This document shows positions 20,246-28,947 of a DNA stretch of 64,000 nt, piece after piece. Every line of letters begins with the position of its first letter. Positions within the stretch are counted from its first letter, which is position 1. A program made the position numbers and the translations under genes. The notes under the pieces are model-generated. The model did not search any database, was not told the origin of the DNA, and saw nothing but the letters and a program-made list of their open reading frames with translations. Source of the DNA: Arsenophonus sp. aPb (lineage in GTDB: Bacteria; Pseudomonadota; Gammaproteobacteria; Enterobacterales; Enterobacteriaceae); contig NZ_CP123499.1 in assembly GCF_029873475.1 (NCBI RefSeq), forward strand, positions 124,001 to 188,000, written 5' to 3'.

Positions 20246-20274
20246 AGTATACGCCCTCTAGCGTTTTCACTCAA
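20246..20274 (-). promoter_or_regulatory. sigma70 promoter of rpmB-rpmG
   Basis: On the minus strand TTGAGT (-35, complement of 20269-20274) and TATACT (-10, complement of 20246-20251) are separated by exactly 17 bp. A GC-rich stretch ACGCCACC follows the -10, the type of discriminator found at stringently controlled ribosomal promoters. Confidence 0.8.
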
Positions 20275-20318
20275 GCCCAGAACTAATAAAGTTGCTATTT
20301 ATTAGTCAAAATATGGTA

Positions 20319-20987
20319 CTAGAGTAGTCCAAGCTCAACAAATGAAAGGCATTTCTTATGGGTGATGACAAAATGGTCAAGTAATTTTATGTCTATCAAA
20401 CGGCAAGCATTGGCGATTCTTTCGGTGACAACTTTATCAGCTAAACTGGGTTCTGGGTTACCCGATGGATGATTATGCGCTAGAATAATGGATACCGCAT
20501 TTACTTTAACAGCCTGTCTTAAAATTTCTCTTGGATGTACCTCTACTCGATTTATGGTACCTTTAAACATTTCTTCGTAGCAGATAATTTGATTTTGGTT
20601 GTTTAAGAATAATACAATAAAAATTTCTCTATCTTGTCCAAGATAAAAATCAAGTAGATATTTTTTCAAGTGCTTAGGGCTTCTCATAATACTTTGATTA
20701 ATAAGTTGTTGTGTAAAAAATCGTTTAGCTACTTCACCAATCGCTTGTAATTGTGAATACTTACACACCCCCAGTCCTTTATGTGCTGAAAATTGTTGAT
20801 AATCAGCCGTTAATAGTTTGTGAAGCGAACCAAATTCTTTTAATAAGTTTTCTGCTAGCATTAAAACCGGAAATCCAGGCAACCCTGTGCGAAGAAAAAT
20901 GGCCAAAAGCTCTTTGTCACTTAATGATGATGCCCCATAAGCTAAAAGCTTTTCTCTAGGTTGAAGTGCATAATTTATTTCGTCCAT
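20319..20987 (-). CDS. radC: RadC/JAB-domain protein
   Basis: A 222 aa RadC family protein. The N-terminal part has a helix-hairpin-helix-like region (about 40-75); the C-terminal JAB/MPN metalloprotease-like domain carries the motif HNHPSGNPEPSLAD (about 170-183). The name implies DNA repair but the molecular role is unsettled. It keeps the E. coli position between rpmB and coaBC, divergent from coaBC. Confidence 0.95.
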   Translation of the reverse strand: MDEINYALQPREKLLAYGASSLSDKELLAIFLRTGLPGFPVLMLAENLLKEFGSLHKLLTADYQQFSAHKGLGVCKYSQLQAIGEVAKRFFTQQLINQSIMRSPKHLKKYLLDFYLGQDREIFIVLFLNNQNQIICYEEMFKGTINRVEVHPREILRQAVKVNAVSIILAHNHPSGNPEPSLADKVVTERIANACRLIDIKLLDHFVITHKKCLSFVELGLL

Positions 20988-21177
20988 ATGTTTTTCCTAT
21001 CTATTTCCCTATCGCTTTAACAGGTTATAGTATGCCAAAATATGCGCCAAAATTTTCTAGCGTAGTTGCGTAGTGTTTTGCAAAAAAGTTTTTTTATGGA
21101 TAAAAATTGATGCTATTCTCACCTAAACTTCAGCTTATGGTAATATCAGTAAATTCATCATTTGAATTTGGATAGAT

Positions 21178-22395
21178 ATGATGGCAGAACTTACAGGTAA
21201 AAATATCGTACTTGGCGTTAGTGGTGGTATTGCAGCTTATAAAACTCCGGAATTAGTTCGTCGTTTGCGTGATCATGGTGCAATTGTACGTGTGGTCATG
21301 ACGAATGCCGCTAAATCTTTCATTACACCGTTGACACTACAGGCTGTTTCGGGCTATCCAGTTGCTGATGATTTATTGGATCCTGCCGCAGAGGCGGCAA
21401 TGGGTCATATTGAATTAGCTAAATGGGCGGATTTAATTATTTTAGCGCCTGCAACCGCAGATTTGCTTGCTCGTTTATCTGTTGGTATGGCTAATGATTT
21501 ATTAACAACGGTCTGTTTAGCTTCAAAGGCAAAAATAGCTGTTGTACCAGCAATGAATCAACAGATGTTCCGCGCTAATATTACTCAGCAAAATATCGCA
21601 ATACTTAAAGAGCGCAATGTTTTAGTTTGGGGCCCTGATGAAGGTAGTCAAGCTTGTGGTGATGTTGGCCCAGGTAGAATGCTAGATCCGTTAGCTATTA
21701 TCGAGTTAGCTGAGAATAGTTTTCAGCGTAAGCATGATATGGTAAACCTGCATTTAGCAATTACGGCGGGGCCAACCCAAGAGGAAATCGATCCCGTTCG
21801 TTTTGTTACTAATCATAGTTCGGGAAAAATGGGTTTCGCGATAGCACAAGCGGCTGCAGAGCGAGGCGCTAATGTAACACTTATTACCGGTCCAGTTAAT
21901 TTATCAACGCCAATAGGCGTTAAACGTATTAATGTTGTTAGTGCGTTGGAGATGTATAATCAAGTACATAATATAATTGATAAACAAGAAATTTTTATTG
22001 GATGTGCTGCAGTTGCTGACTATCGACCAAAAGCGTTTGCAAAAGAAAAAATTAAAAAGCAGGCAGATGAAATTACTCTGACATTGGTAAAAAATCCTGA
22101 TATTGTGGCAAGTGTTGGTAAATTGACTAAAAATCGTCCTTATGTTGTTGGATTTGCAGCAGAGACACAAAATATGGAAGAATATGCTCGTAATAAACGT
22201 ATCCAAAAAAATCTGGATCTTATTTGTGCAAATGATGTTTCATTAACTGATCACGGATTTAATTCAGAAAGCAATGCTCTGAGTTTATTTTGGGAAGATA
22301 AAGAGATACATTTACCACATAGTCATAAATTAGAGCTTGGCCACCGTTTACTCGATGAGATACTTCAACATTATGAAGAAAAAAATAGACATTAA
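21178..22395 (+). CDS. coaBC: Bifunctional phosphopantothenoylcysteine decarboxylase / phosphopantothenate-cysteine ligase
   Basis: CoaBC (Dfp) carries out two consecutive steps of coenzyme A synthesis. The N-terminal flavoprotein CoaC half (about 1-190) has [18 protein letters not shown], the catalytic His in MGHIEL (about 77), the PAMNQQM substrate loop and the active-site Cys in [13 protein letters not shown] (about 160). The CoaB half (about 191-405) has [25 protein letters not shown] and KNPDIV. Two adjacent ATGs could start it. Its 3' end overlaps dut by 23 bp. Confidence 0.97.
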   Translation: MMAELTGKNIVLGVSGGIAAYKTPELVRRLRDHGAIVRVVMTNAAKSFITPLTLQAVSGYPVADDLLDPAAEAAMGHIELAKWADLIILAPATADLLARLSVGMANDLLTTVCLASKAKIAVVPAMNQQMFRANITQQNIAILKERNVLVWGPDEGSQACGDVGPGRMLDPLAIIELAENSFQRKHDMVNLHLAITAGPTQEEIDPVRFVTNHSSGKMGFAIAQAAAERGANVTLITGPVNLSTPIGVKRINVVSALEMYNQVHNIIDKQEIFIGCAAVADYRPKAFAKEKIKKQADEITLTLVKNPDIVASVGKLTKNRPYVVGFAAETQNMEEYARNKRIQKNLDLICANDVSLTDHGFNSESNALSLFWEDKEIHLPHSHKLELGHRLLDEILQHYEEKNRH

Positions 22396-22831
22396 AATTC
22401 TTGATCCTCGTGTAGGAAATGAATTTCCTTTGCCCACTTATGCGACAGAAGGATCTGCTGGATTAGATCTGCGAGCTTGCTTAGATCAGGCTATTCAATT
22501 AGAACCAGGACAAACTAAGCTATTACCTACAGGATTAGCAGTACATATTGCAGATCAACAATTGGCTGCGGTTATTCTTCCTCGTTCAGGTTTAGGACAT
22601 AAGCATGGTGTAGTGTTGGGAAATTTAGTCGGTTTAATCGATTCTGATTATCAAGGTGAATTGATGGTTTCGGTCTGGAATCGTGGTGATAGAAGTTTCA
22701 TTATTGAACCGGGTGAGCGTATAGCACAAATGGTTTTTGTACCAATTGTTCAAGCTGAGTTTGAGCTTGTACAAGATTTTGAAACGACAAAACGTGGTAG
22801 TGGTGGTTTTGGTCATTCAGGCCGCCAATAA
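22373..22831 (+). CDS. dut: dUTP diphosphatase
   Basis: Dut hydrolyses dUTP to dUMP and pyrophosphate, keeping uracil out of DNA and feeding dTMP synthesis. The ATG at 22373 gives 152 aa, the E. coli length, starting [23 protein letters not shown]; the frame extends 12 codons further into coaBC without homology. All five trimeric dUTPase motifs are visible: [31 protein letters not shown] and the C-terminal [11 protein letters not shown]. Confidence 0.98.
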   Translation: MKKKIDIKILDPRVGNEFPLPTYATEGSAGLDLRACLDQAIQLEPGQTKLLPTGLAVHIADQQLAAVILPRSGLGHKHGVVLGNLVGLIDSDYQGELMVSVWNRGDRSFIIEPGERIAQMVFVPIVQAEFELVQDFETTKRGSGGFGHSGRQ

Positions 22832-22943
22832 TATCTTGTTATTTATGAATATTGTCAATTTGTTAATTTTTTTGCTTTATAAATGATGAAAAGCAAGGAT
22901 TGCGTGGTCTGTTTTGTTGTTTTATCAGGGGTCTTGTTTAGCC

Positions 22944-23543
22944 ATGGCAGGAAAAGAGATAGCAAAGAAGAAAAACAGGCGTGAAGAAATCTTGCAGGCG
23001 CTTGCGCAAATGTTGGAAACGAGTGATGGCAGCCAGCGCATTACCACCGCTAAGTTGGCAAGTCATGTTGGTGTATCTGAGGCAGCACTTTACCGACATT
23101 TTCCGAGTAAGGGAAAAATGTTTGATAGCCTTATTGAATTTATTGAAAATTCTTTAATTTCACGTATTAATCTGATTCTGCAAGATGAGAAAGACACCAT
23201 TAGGCGTATTCGATTGATTTTAATGTTGATACTCGGTTTTGCGGAGAAAAATCCTGGATTAACACGAATAATGACGGCACATGCGTTGATGTTTGAGCAG
23301 GTTCAGTTACAAGATAGGATTAGCCAATTATTTGAACGTATCGAAGCGCAATTTAGACAGGTTTTAAAAGAAAGAAAAATACGTGATAAGCAAAGTTTTA
23401 GTTATGATGAGAGTTTATTAGCATCTCAATTATTAGTGTTTTGTGAGGGTATGTTATCACGGTTTGTACGTTCAGAGTTTCGGTATTACCCAACTAAAGA
23501 ATTTGATGCACGCTGGCCTATGATTTTGGCGCAGCTACAATAA
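22944..23543 (+). CDS. slmA: Nucleoid occlusion factor SlmA
   Basis: SlmA is a TetR-like DNA-binding protein that blocks FtsZ ring assembly over the nucleoid. The ATG at 22944 gives 199 aa (E. coli 198) starting [20 protein letters not shown]; the upstream TTG at 22914 adds unrelated residues. The N-terminal HTH (about 30-55) reads [23 protein letters not shown], and the C-terminal part has the FtsZ-binding/dimer segment [24 protein letters not shown]. It follows coaBC-dut and is closed by a strong terminator. Confidence 0.97.
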   Translation: MAGKEIAKKKNRREEILQALAQMLETSDGSQRITTAKLASHVGVSEAALYRHFPSKGKMFDSLIEFIENSLISRINLILQDEKDTIRRIRLILMLILGFAEKNPGLTRIMTAHALMFEQVQLQDRISQLFERIEAQFRQVLKERKIRDKQSFSYDESLLASQLLVFCEGMLSRFVRSEFRYYPTKEFDARWPMILAQLQ

Positions 23544-23558
23544 TTAATTGTACTACTC

Positions 23559-23591
23559 ACTCCGCCTGATATTTGGGCGGAGTTTTTTTTA
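23559..23591 (+). terminator. slmA terminator
   Basis: The stem ACTCCGCC (23559-23566) / GGCGGAGT (23576-23583) is followed by a run of eight T. It lies 16 bp after the slmA stop. Confidence 0.9.
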
Positions 23592-23620
23592 TGCTAGTGG
23601 GTTAAAAAATTACTAATTTT

Positions 23621-24280
23621 TTATTTGGTAAGAGGGGTGGTGGTACCATAGTTCTCACGATAAGTTTTCATCGTAGCCAAATGGGTTGACATATTCGGAT
23701 TTTCACTTAAATAATCAATTAAATCATTCAAAGTGATAATAGAAAATACTTGGCATTTAAATTTTTTTTCGATTTCTTGCACGGCTGATAGGTTCTTTTC
23801 ACCTTTTTCCTGACGATCTAGACTTAATATAACCGCGCTAAGTTTAGCTTTATGTCGTTTAATTATTTCTGCAGATTCTTTAATTGCCGTTCCTGCTGTA
23901 ATAACGTCGTCAACGATCACAACATTTCCTTTTAATGGACTACCGACTAATTCTCCACCTTCTCCATGTTTTTTAACCTCTTTACGGTTGAAACAGTAAG
24001 GTTTATCAAAGTGATAATGTTCAGATAGTGCAACCACCATTGTTGTTACGATCGGGATACCTTTATAGGCTGGACCAAAAATAATGTCACAAGCAGGATT
24101 ATGATCCATAAACGCTTGGGCATAAAAATGACCTAGTGCAGCTAAATCTTTCCCTGTATTAAAGAGGCCAGCATTGAAAAAATAGGGGCTCTTGCGACCA
24201 GATTTCAACGTAAATTCACCAAATTCCAATGCTTTTTTTTTCATGGCGAGTTTAATAAATTCGCGCTGATAGCCTTTCAT
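23621..24280 (-). CDS. pyrE: Orotate phosphoribosyltransferase
   Basis: PyrE joins orotate to PRPP to form OMP in de novo pyrimidine synthesis. The 219 aa protein (E. coli 213) has [30 protein letters not shown] and the PRPP-binding loop [17 protein letters not shown] (about residues 120-136). It follows rph on the same strand with a 73 bp gap, as in E. coli. I see no GC-rich attenuator hairpin in that gap, unlike the UTP-sensing attenuator of E. coli pyrE. Confidence 0.97.
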   Translation of the reverse strand: MKGYQREFIKLAMKKKALEFGEFTLKSGRKSPYFFNAGLFNTGKDLAALGHFYAQAFMDHNPACDIIFGPAYKGIPIVTTMVVALSEHYHFDKPYCFNRKEVKKHGEGGELVGSPLKGNVVIVDDVITAGTAIKESAEIIKRHKAKLSAVILSLDRQEKGEKNLSAVQEIEKKFKCQVFSIITLNDLIDYLSENPNMSTHLATMKTYRENYGTTTPLTK

Positions 24281-24353
24281 TAAATTTTCCTCTTTAATTA
24301 TTTTCTTTTAATTCAACAGCTATAAAAGACAGCTAGTAAGATGTAACAGTTTA

Positions 24354-25067
24354 TTATTCTAATGCTTCTTTCTGTGCGGTAAAAATGGTTTGTAAGCCAT
24401 TTTTTGCTAAAGAAAGTAGCGATAGCAGTTCCTCATGACTAAATGGTTCACCTTCGGCAGTACCTTGAATTTCGATCATTTTACCATTATCCATCATGAC
24501 AACATTCATATCTGTTTCTGCGACAGAGTCTTCACTATATTCTAGATCACAAATAGGTTTGCCATCCACTATACCGACAGAAACCGCAGCAACCATCGAT
24601 TTAAGCGGACTTTTTTTCAATTTTCCTTCTGCGACCATTTTATTTAATGCATCAGTTAAAGCGACACAGGCACCAGAAATTGCAGCGGTACGAGTGCCTC
24701 CATCAGCCTGGATGACATCACAATCTAGTGTAATGGTATATTCCCCTAATTGTTTTAAATCAACAGCAGCGCGTAGAGAACGTGCGATAAGGCGTTGTAT
24801 CTCCATGGTGCGACCTGTTTGTTTGCCTTTTGCCGCTTCGCGTATATTACGAGAATTTGTTGCCCGTGGTAACATACCGTATTCCGCTGTTATCCATCCT
24901 TGTGATTGGCCTTTTAAAAAGCGGGGGACGCCTTCATCAATTGTGGCGTTACATAATACTTTGGTATCACCAAATTCAATCAAAACAGAACCTTCCGCAT
25001 GTTTAGTATATTGGCGGGTGATTTTTATAGGGCGCACTTGATCAGCTTCTCTATTCTCTCGACGCAT
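24354..25067 (-). CDS. rph: Ribonuclease PH
   Basis: RNase PH trims tRNA 3' ends phosphorolytically and forms a hexameric ring. The 237 aa protein (E. coli 238) is complete, unlike the truncated rph of E. coli K-12. Motifs: [20 protein letters not shown], the RNA-binding [33 protein letters not shown] and the phosphate-site region [18 protein letters not shown]. It is divergent from yicC. Confidence 0.97.
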   Translation of the reverse strand: MRRENREADQVRPIKITRQYTKHAEGSVLIEFGDTKVLCNATIDEGVPRFLKGQSQGWITAEYGMLPRATNSRNIREAAKGKQTGRTMEIQRLIARSLRAAVDLKQLGEYTITLDCDVIQADGGTRTAAISGACVALTDALNKMVAEGKLKKSPLKSMVAAVSVGIVDGKPICDLEYSEDSVAETDMNVVMMDNGKMIEIQGTAEGEPFSHEELLSLLSLAKNGLQTIFTAQKEALE

Positions 25068-25185
25068 GGTGTTATCTCCGTAGTTAAATAATGTTGGTGG
25101 CGCATTATACGTTCTTCGATATTGAATGCCTATCCTATGCTTTCACTCAAGGTTATAATCTAATTTTTATTTATAGGAACGAAAT

Positions 25186-26049
25186 ATGATCCATAGTATG
25201 ACCGCTTTCGCACGACGAGATATAAAAAGTGAATGGGGAAATGCGGCTTGGGAGCTGCGTTCCGTTAACCAACGTTATCTTGAAACTTATATTCGTTTGC
25301 CGGAACAATTTAGAAGTCTGGAACCGGTGATTCGTGAGCGTCTACGTGCCAGATTAACACGAGGGAAAGTAGAGTGTAGTTTACGTTTTGAACTTAGCTC
25401 ACATCAGCAGAGTGAATTAGTCCTGAATGAAGAGTTAGCTAACCAATTGATCAGAACTGCTAACTGGGTAAAAAAGAGTAGTGGTGAAGGCGAAATAAAT
25501 CCATTAGAAATTCTTCGCTGGCCTGGGGTTATGTCAGCTCAGGAGCAGAATTTGGATGTTATTTGTACACATTTACTTAAAGAGTTAGAACTTGCTTTAG
25601 ATGATTTAATTCTCAATCGGGAAAGAGAAGGCAAGATGCTAAAGATAATGATTGAGCAACGGCTAGATGCTGTTTGTCTGCAAATTCAAGACGTTCGTCG
25701 TCAAATGCCTGAGATTTTAAAATGGCAGCGTGAGCGCTTACAAACAAAATTAGAAGAGGCAGAAATGCAGATAGATAATAATCGATTAGAACAAGAACTA
25801 ATCATGTTAGCCCAACGTATTGATGTTGCAGAAGAACTTGATAGGCTGGATGCTCATGTTAAAGAAACACGTAATATTCTTAAAAAGCAAGAAGCTGTCG
25901 GCCGTCGGTTGGATTTTATGATGCAGGAATTTAATCGTGAAGCAAATACCTTGGCCTCTAAGTCTATTAATAGCCAAGTGACTAATTCTGCTGTTGAATT
26001 AAAAGTATTAATAGAACAAATGCGTGAGCAAATCCAAAATATTGAGTAG
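25186..26049 (+). CDS. yicC: YicC/YloC family endoribonuclease
   Basis: YicC is a conserved RNA-binding protein of the YicC/YloC family, reported as an endoribonuclease. The 287 aa product has the family start MIHSMTAFARRD, the N-terminal block RSVNQRYLETYIRLPEQFR, and the C-terminal domain ending GRRLDFMMQEFNREANTLASK (about 240-262). It is divergent from rph and is followed by a terminator and the remains of dinD, the E. coli order. Confidence 0.96.
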   Translation: MIHSMTAFARRDIKSEWGNAAWELRSVNQRYLETYIRLPEQFRSLEPVIRERLRARLTRGKVECSLRFELSSHQQSELVLNEELANQLIRTANWVKKSSGEGEINPLEILRWPGVMSAQEQNLDVICTHLLKELELALDDLILNREREGKMLKIMIEQRLDAVCLQIQDVRRQMPEILKWQRERLQTKLEEAEMQIDNNRLEQELIMLAQRIDVAEELDRLDAHVKETRNILKKQEAVGRRLDFMMQEFNREANTLASKSINSQVTNSAVELKVLIEQMREQIQNIE

Positions 26050-26077
26050 CATTACATAGCGATTCACAAAAAATTAT

Positions 26078-26113
26078 AAGCCAGAAGATACCTTGTACTG
26101 ACTGGCTTTTTTA
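26078..26113 (+). terminator. yicC terminator
   Basis: The stem AAGCCAG (26078-26084) / CTGGCTT (26102-26108) has a 17-base loop and is followed by a T run, 28 bp after the yicC stop. Confidence 0.75.
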
Positions 26114-26287
26114 CTATCGGAGTATGGTAGAAAGAAACACAATTTTAGTTGAACATTACATTTTAATCGTTATGGGGGGTTACGAGAAGGTTATTCTTGG
26201 ATTGCATAAACAGTATTTGAATTACACTACAGGTAAGTTGTCTATATTATCAATCTATACCACTAATAAATATGAGAGGTTCGATAC

Positions 26288-26640
26288 ATGGTTCAACACA
26301 CCAGCCATTTAAGAAATAAAAAGAATTGATGAATCTGGTATTAATTTGGTCGGTTAAAGAGCTTTCTAAGCTGCTAGAATATTCGAAATACCATCATTTA
26401 CGCCTGTTTTAGAATGAGCGAAAAATGCCTATTCCCATATAGGACACAATCTTGAAGACCATTTAGAAGATATTCTCGATACGGTCAATATTGGCTCAGG
26501 TGCACAACAAAATTAAAGGATACAATACTGGCTCGCTATTGCTTGAGGTCATATCTTTAATGAAAGGAATAAGCACTCAGTATTTTTTGTTACCATGACT
26601 TTTCTCGACCACTATGGTATCCAGGATCTATGATAATACG
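26288..26640 (+). pseudogene. dinD: dinD (DNA-damage-inducible protein D) pseudogene
   Basis: Conceptual translation across several frameshifts and stops restores a DinD N-terminal half: QPFKK then KRIDESGIN (compare E. coli QPFEEIKLINANG), WSVKELSKLLEYSKYHH (WSARQLGKLLGYSEYRH), FTPVLE-stop-AKNAYSHIGHNLEDHLEDILD, TVNIGSGAQ, then in another frame LKDTILARYC (LKDIVLSRYA), and finally FLDHYGIQDLY. At least three frame changes, an in-frame stop and an apparent internal deletion make it non-functional. In E. coli dinD lies directly downstream of yicC, as here. No intact LexA box (CTG-N10-CAG) is evident upstream of 26288. Comparison sequences are recalled, not searched. Confidence 0.85.
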
Positions 26641-27322
26641 TTCGAAAACTTAATGGTAGAAGCGACTATGGGAGCAAAACTGTTGAATAGTTGGCACGCT
26701 AGTTACGTGAGTACATAAATTGTATTGATTTAAATGGTTGAATAGTCATTGTCTAGCATGTCGTTAATCAAATCATATAATTAATCAAAAATTAGCTTAG
26801 TAAAAATATATTAAATAATATTGCTAAGCCTCTATTCAGTATTCTAAATCATACCAGTTTATTAAGTTAAGGGGATTTTCTAAAATTGTTAGCATGGTTA
26901 AATTACGCACTTGCGTTGCTATTATGGTGTTTTTTGTAAAAAATTATTAATTAGTGACATTGTATTAAAAAATTTAATTATGAAAAGCGTCTATCGGAAA
27001 AATGTTACTTATTTAGCACATTTATTTTCATAAAGATTAAATATTCTTAATGTTTTTGTATCGTAAAATCCTTAGATAATTTGAATATGTGGGATATTCA
27101 ATATATAACTGAGTGAAGTTTACAGCGCAATTGATATGCAGTTTAAATAGATTTTTAGAATGAAATATGGCTAATTAGCCGATATGTTGATTTTATTATA
27201 AATAAATTTGTAAGCAAAAGTTTATTTCTTTGTTAAGGTTAATATATTGATATATAAGTGAAAATTAAAGTTTTAAGCAAGAAAAAAGAATTATTAATAG
27301 CAAATTATGATGAAAAAAAGCT

Positions 27323-27369
27323 ATAAAGCCAGTAGAGACATCTTGCTTCTACTGACGATATGGCTTTAT
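27323..27369. repeat. Long hairpin upstream of luxR
   Basis: Outer arms ATAAAGCCA (27323-27331) / TGGCTTTAT (27361-27369) enclose an inner stem GTAGA (27332-27336) / TCTAC (27348-27352) and a right-hand bulge. No T run follows. It stands 44 bp before a strong terminator and could be part of an untranslated RNA. Confidence 0.6.
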
Positions 27370-27412
27370 GATATTAAGAAATAAATTTCCCTGGTGTTGG
27401 CCAACTTGGCAG

Positions 27413-27441
27413 CCTGACCTTAAATGAGGTCAGGTTTTTTT
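27413..27441 (+). terminator. Orphan rho-independent terminator upstream of luxR
   Basis: The perfect stem CCTGACCT (27413-27420) / AGGTCAGG (27427-27434), loop TAAATG, is followed by six T. No plus-strand coding gene precedes it within about 1.3 kb except the dinD remains, so it ends either a relic transcription unit or a non-coding RNA. Confidence 0.85.
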
Positions 27442-27498
27442 ATTGTTTTTATATAAATCTAGTAGTGACTTTACCTTTTTTTATACTTCGATTGTAGT

Positions 27499-27527
27499 TA
27501 GACTTAAGTCTAGTTTTGCACTATACT
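27499..27527 (+). promoter_or_regulatory. luxR promoter with palindromic operator at -35
   Basis: TAGACT (27499-27504) and TATACT (27522-27527) are spaced by exactly 17 bp. The -35 lies inside a 14 bp perfect palindrome TAGACTTAAGTCTA (27499-27512). A palindrome over the -35 of a luxR-type gene is the geometry expected for repression by its own product (as at esaR), but this sequence does not match the usual lux-box consensus (ACCTGTA...TACAGGT). Confidence 0.6.
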
Positions 27528-27576
27528 TTTGTCTTTACACGGAAGTTGATTGTTTTACTTAGAAGGTAATATTTAG

Positions 27577-28314
27577 ATGTCAGGGTTATTTTATGGTGAT
27601 GAAAGGATCGATAACTCAATAAAAAGTTATTTAGATAGAAAATTAGCTATTTTTGGGGATTTCAAATATGCCTATACTGTTTTAAATAAGAAAGACCCAA
27701 TGCAAATGTTAATCATCTCAAATTATCCACCAGAATGGCTTGAGATATATAAGCGAAAGCATTATCAACAAATAGATCCAGTAGTTTTATCTGCTCTTAA
27801 TAGGATTTCTCCTTTTGCTTGGGATGAGAATTTCTCTGTTAGTGATTTAATTGGTTTTGCGAAGATTTTTAATATCTCAAAAAATTACAATGTTATGAAT
27901 GGTTATACTTTTGTGCTTCATGATTGTAATAACTACCTTGCTGCATTGTCGATTTTGATGGATGAAGAGAACGTCATGGATATAGGAGAGAAGATAAAAA
28001 AGAATAGGGGTGATTTGCAAATGCTTTTGGTAACTGTTCATGAAAAGTGCACCTCTCTATATCGAGAGATGACTCAACACGCCTACTGTAATCCAGTAGG
28101 TGGAAAAGATTTATTTTCACCACGCGAAAATGAAATTTTATATTGGTCTAGTATAGGTAAAACCTACTCGGAAATTGCAACCATACTAGGTATAAAATTG
28201 GGTACAGTAAAATTTCATATTGGCAATGTTGTGAAAAAATTAGGCGTTGTCAATGCTAAGCATGCAATACGGCTTGGCGTCGAATTACAGCTCATTAAGC
28301 CTGTCTCCAAATGA
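27577..28314 (+). CDS. LuxR-family quorum-sensing regulator (acyl-homoserine-lactone receptor)
   Basis: A 245 aa LuxR-type transcription factor. The N-terminal autoinducer domain (about 20-165) keeps the ligand-pocket residues in register with TraR/LuxR: Trp54, Tyr58, Asp67, Pro68, Trp82 and Gly109. The C-terminal LuxR HTH (about 178-240) reads LFSPRENEILYWSSIGKTYSEIATI, with the conserved Glu184, Leu188 and Gly194. The next gene, an AHL synthase, is convergent and overlaps it by 30 bp, the arrangement of esaR/esaI, expR/expI and yspR/yspI, whose regulators often bind DNA without ligand and are released by AHL. Whether this one activates or represses is unknown. Nothing suggests decay. Confidence 0.93.
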   Translation: MSGLFYGDERIDNSIKSYLDRKLAIFGDFKYAYTVLNKKDPMQMLIISNYPPEWLEIYKRKHYQQIDPVVLSALNRISPFAWDENFSVSDLIGFAKIFNISKNYNVMNGYTFVLHDCNNYLAALSILMDEENVMDIGEKIKKNRGDLQMLLVTVHEKCTSLYREMTQHAYCNPVGGKDLFSPRENEILYWSSIGKTYSEIATILGIKLGTVKFHIGNVVKKLGVVNAKHAIRLGVELQLIKPVSK

Positions 28315-28947
28315 TGGATATATTAACGGCCATTGTTTTAATTTATTATTAATAAGACTGTCATAATGGTTCCTTATTTTTCCAATTAGTTGATTTTGGC
28401 TTTCAGAGTCTACAGGTAAAAGCATTAAATACACTTTTTCATTTTTTTCCGATATACCTTGTTCGACGATTGAAATACCCCAACCTGAACGCTCTAAAAT
28501 TTTTAACATTGCGTGACTAACAATTGTGAGAATTCCATCATATTCACATTTTTTGGCGTAGTTAAGCATTGCTAAAAATAAAATAAAACAGACGGGATCT
28601 TTATTGTAATTTCCATTGCGTGTTTGATTTTTGGCCACAAAAAAGCGGCTTGATTCAATATAATTTCCTTTAGGAAGATTAAGATGTTTAAAAAAAGGCG
28701 CAAATGTGCCTGTAATCATATTAGGAAATTGCATTTCAATAAATCTGACACTACAGATAATGTTGTTATTTCTTACACCAAATAGATAGTTAGTCTTGTC
28801 ATTATCGTATTCATCAAACTCCATGCCATTAATACAATTGACTGCCCAGTTAAGCCGATCTTTAAATGTTTCCTTTCTTAACGTAAATAATTCTTTTGAT
28901 TTTTTTTCAGTCAAAAGGTTATAGTTCACATCGAATATTTCTAACAT
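28285..28947 (-). CDS. LuxI-family acyl-homoserine-lactone synthase
   Basis: A 220 aa AHL synthase making an N-acyl-homoserine lactone from S-adenosylmethionine and an acyl carrier. All invariant LuxI residues are visible: Arg24, Phe28, Trp34 (LRKETFKDRLNW), Asp45 and Asp48 (EFDEYDND), Arg68 (CSVRF), Phe82, Glu98 and Arg101 (YIESSRFF). The start MLEIFDVNYNLL resembles the EsaI/YspI group, which mostly make 3-oxo-C6 or related signals; the acyl chain cannot be deduced. Its 3' end overlaps luxR tail to tail by 30 bp (28285-28314), so the two transcripts are partly antisense. Confidence 0.94.
   Translation of the reverse strand: MLEIFDVNYNLLTEKKSKELFTLRKETFKDRLNWAVNCINGMEFDEYDNDKTNYLFGVRNNNIICSVRFIEMQFPNMITGTFAPFFKHLNLPKGNYIESSRFFVAKNQTRNGNYNKDPVCFILFLAMLNYAKKCEYDGILTIVSHAMLKILERSGWGISIVEQGISEKNEKVYLMLLPVDSESQNQLIGKIRNHYDSLINNKLKQWPLIYPSFGDRLNEL

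Larger units (their letters stand above)
26050..27576. other. Degraded region between yicC and luxR
   Basis: About 1.5 kb with no intact gene. From left to right: the yicC terminator, an unremarkable open stretch (26124-26287), a dinD pseudogene (26288-26640), about 680 bp of AT-rich sequence in which I recognise nothing, a long hairpin (27323-27369), an orphan terminator (27413-27441) and the luxR promoter region. The stretch reads as an erosion zone. Confidence 0.7.

Noticed and set aside
24496..25041. A 181-codon open frame on the plus strand
   Set aside because: It lies entirely antisense to rph, whose minus-strand product is unmistakable; the frame shows no family resemblance.
26124..26312. 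A 62-codon plus-strand frame after yicC
   Set aside because: No recognisable family and no ribosome binding site; it runs into the start of the dinD pseudogene in another frame.
26895..26951. A short hydrophobic peptide frame (18 codons, MVKLRTCVAIMVFF) resembling a type I toxin
   Set aside because: Too short, without a clear ribosome binding site or antisense RNA promoter, and in AT-rich sequence where such frames arise by chance.
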